From contig JAGOUA010000037.1 of the NCBI GenBank assembly GCA_018061485.1, forward strand, positions 1-6,753: a stretch of DNA of 6,753 nt, given 5' to 3'. Source of the stretch: Patescibacteria group bacterium (GTDB lineage Bacteria; Patescibacteriota; Patescibacteriia; 2-12-FULL-60-25). The first letter of the stretch is position 1; each line of letters begins with the position of its first letter. Under the pieces are notes generated by a model. The model searched no databases. It saw only the letters and a program-made list of their open reading frames with translations, and was not told where the DNA came from. Made by a program: the position numbers and the translations under genes. Below are positions 5,623 through 6,753 of this stretch, in pieces.

Positions 5623-5711
5623 GATGAGACGCGACGCGTTGGAGCAAGAGTCACCACAGGCGTACAGATTGTACGACGCGGATGACTCGACGCGAAACGC
5701 GAGCGACTCGC
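5623..5711 (+). repeat. GTAC-centred palindromic repeat, copy 4 (diverged)
   Basis: It aligns collinearly with copy 3 over its full length with about 66 of 90 identical positions and one single-base gap in the loop. Conserved blocks include GTTGGAGCAAGAG, CGTACA, GTACG, CTCGA and GCGAAAC. Its inner stem is CGTAC (5661-5665) with GTACG (5671-5675) and its outer stem is GAGTCA (5648-5653) with TGACTC (5683-5688). It ends 23 nt before the fusA start. Confidence 0.82.
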
Positions 5712-5734
5712 CGAATATGGACATCCACCCATTT

Positions 5735-6753
5735 ATGCCTCGAGAATATTCGTTGAAAGACACCCGCAACTTCGGTATCATCGCTCACATTGACGCTGGA
5801 AAGACCACCGTTTCTGAGCGCGTGCTTTTTTATACCGGCCGTAAGCACAAGATTGGTGAAGTGCACGAAGGTCAGGCAACCATGGACTGGATGGAGCAGG
5901 AGCAGGAGCGTGGTATCACGATTACGGCTGCCGCTACCACCTGTTTTTGGAAGAACCACCGCTTGAACTTGATCGACACCCCTGGACACATCGACTTTAC
6001 GATCGAGGTGCAGCGCTCTCTTCGTGTGCTCGACGGTGCGGTAACGGTGTTCGACGGCGTAGCTGGTGTGGAAGCGCAAACCGAAACGGTGTGGCGTCAA
6101 GCAGACAAGCACAACGTGCCTCGTATCTGTTTTATCAACAAGCTCGATCGTACAGGCGCTGACTTTTACAAGGATGTTGCTTCCATTCACGATCGCTTGA
6201 CCAAGCGCGCCGTGCCAATTCAGCTTCCTATCGGTGCGGAAGACAAGTTCAAGGGTATTATCGACCTTATTCACATGAAGGCCGAGGTATACCTCGACGA
6301 AATGGGGCAGAAAATCGAGCAAACGGACGTTCCTGCGGACATGCTTGATAAAGCGAAAGAGTATCGGGCAAAAATGATGGAATCTGTCGCCGAAAGCGAT
6401 GAGAAACTCATGGAGAAATACTTGGGAGGCGAAGAGCTTACGGTTGAGGAGTTGCAGGCGGGTATTCGCAAGCTCGTGATCGCGAACCAGATGTACCCAA
6501 TCATGTGTGGATCCGCCCTCAAGAACAAGGGTGTGCAGTTCTTGCTTGATGCGGTGGTTGCGTACTTGCCATCTCCGCTCGACATCCCTTCGACGAAGGG
6601 TCATGACGCGGATGATGAGACTAAGGCGATCGATATTCATGCTTCGGACGCCGAGCCATTTGCCGCTCTCGCCTTTAAGGTGATGACGGATCCATTCGTT
6701 GGAAAGCTTGTGTTCTTCCGCGTGTACTCGGGTATGTTGTCTTCTGGTTCGTA
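5735..6753 (+). CDS. fusA: Translation elongation factor G (3'-truncated)
   Basis: Ribosomal translocase GTPase. About 339 codons of roughly 690-700 are present: the G domain and the start of domain II. The start [16 protein letters not shown] aligns directly with typical EF-G N-termini such as MAREFSLEKTRNIGI. Motifs: G1 AHIDAGKTT (17-25), switch [12 protein letters not shown] (59-69), G3 DTPGH (81-85, with the catalytic His85), G4 NKLD (135-138), G5 SAL (260-262), and the domain II entry [17 protein letters not shown] near the window end. Switch I and the [13 protein letters not shown] block are EF-G-specific and exclude LepA, TypA and RF3. In-frame ATGs at 5717, 5624 and 5486 are possible earlier starts, since the frame is open back to a TGA at 5420. 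The 5735 ATG is preferred on homology. No Shine-Dalgarno is seen. The gene continues beyond the window. Confidence 0.96.
   Translation, partial: MPREYSLKDTRNFGIIAHIDAGKTTVSERVLFYTGRKHKIGEVHEGQATMDWMEQEQERGITITAAATTCFWKNHRLNLIDTPGHIDFTIEVQRSLRVLDGAVTVFDGVAGVEAQTETVWRQADKHNVPRICFINKLDRTGADFYKDVASIHDRLTKRAVPIQLPIGAEDKFKGIIDLIHMKAEVYLDEMGQKIEQTDVPADMLDKAKEYRAKMMESVAESDEKLMEKYLGGEELTVEELQAGIRKLVIANQMYPIMCGSALKNKGVQFLLDAVVAYLPSPLDIPSTKGHDADDETKAIDIHASDAEPFAALAFKVMTDPFVGKLVFFRVYSGMLSSGS

Larger units (their letters stand above)
5277..5734 (+). other. Unusually long rpsG-fusA spacer filled with hairpins
   Basis: These 458 nt hold no recognisable gene or tRNA. In order they contain a 117-nt hairpin repeat (5276-5392), a 90-bp repeat copy (5418-5507), an unrelated strong hairpin (5525-5575) and a diverged repeat copy (5623-5711). 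In many bacteria rpsG and fusA are separated by only a few tens of bases. TTGAAA (5564-5569) resembles a -35 box but no acceptable -10 follows at the right spacing, so I call no fusA promoter. Confidence 0.85.

Noticed and set aside
1460..5711. Palindromic repeats as integron attC sites or IS ends
   Set aside because: I see no integrase or transposase, no RYYYAAC/GTTRRRY pair in the attC arrangement, and no flanking target duplications.
5651..6640. 329-residue open frame antisense to fusA
   Set aside because: The + strand carries every EF-G motif in an open frame. The antisense frame is a codon-usage shadow with no recognisable domain.

Overview
The window looks like chromosome of a small-genome bacterium, most likely of the Candidate Phyla Radiation (Patescibacteria, Parcubacteria-like). 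This is inferred from protein style (compact L28, Firmicutes-like S12 and EF-G, a short PDZ-less M50 protease), from the absence of Shine-Dalgarno motifs at every start, and from the mix of unknown membrane protein and core genes. No 16S or other decisive marker is present, so the placement is tentative. Everything except rpmB is on the + strand.

Layout: (1) 1-1445, the cell-division pair ftsE (5' end outside the window) and ftsX, overlapping by 4 nt. (2) 1446-1800, a 355-nt convergent spacer with a 90-bp palindromic repeat, a 100-bp unit repeated twice, and the terminator of rpmB. (3) rpmB (L28) on the - strand at 1801-1986, with its own promoter. (4) 2145-4280, a two-gene unit: an M50 site-2-type metalloprotease and an unrecognised, Trp/Gly-rich polytopic membrane protein. 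(5) From 4277, the str region: a clear promoter, a structured leader, rpsL (S12), rpsG (S7), an unusually long 458-nt spacer, and fusA (EF-G), which runs off the window end.

The most unusual content is non-coding. Four related imperfect palindromes of about 90-117 bp, each centred on CGTAC-loop-GTACG, lie at 1460-1549, 5276-5392, 5418-5507 and 5623-5711. Three of them, plus a separate strong hairpin at 5525-5575, fill the rpsG-fusA spacer. The copies at 1460 and 5418 are 87/90 identical in opposite orientation. The copies at 5418 and 5623 differ in a stem by paired substitutions that keep base pairing, which points to selection or maintenance of the folded form.

Functionally, the coding part is core housekeeping: FtsEX controls peptidoglycan hydrolases at the septum, L28, S12 and S7 are ribosomal proteins, and EF-G drives translocation. 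The protease and membrane protein probably act together in the membrane, but their substrate is unknown.
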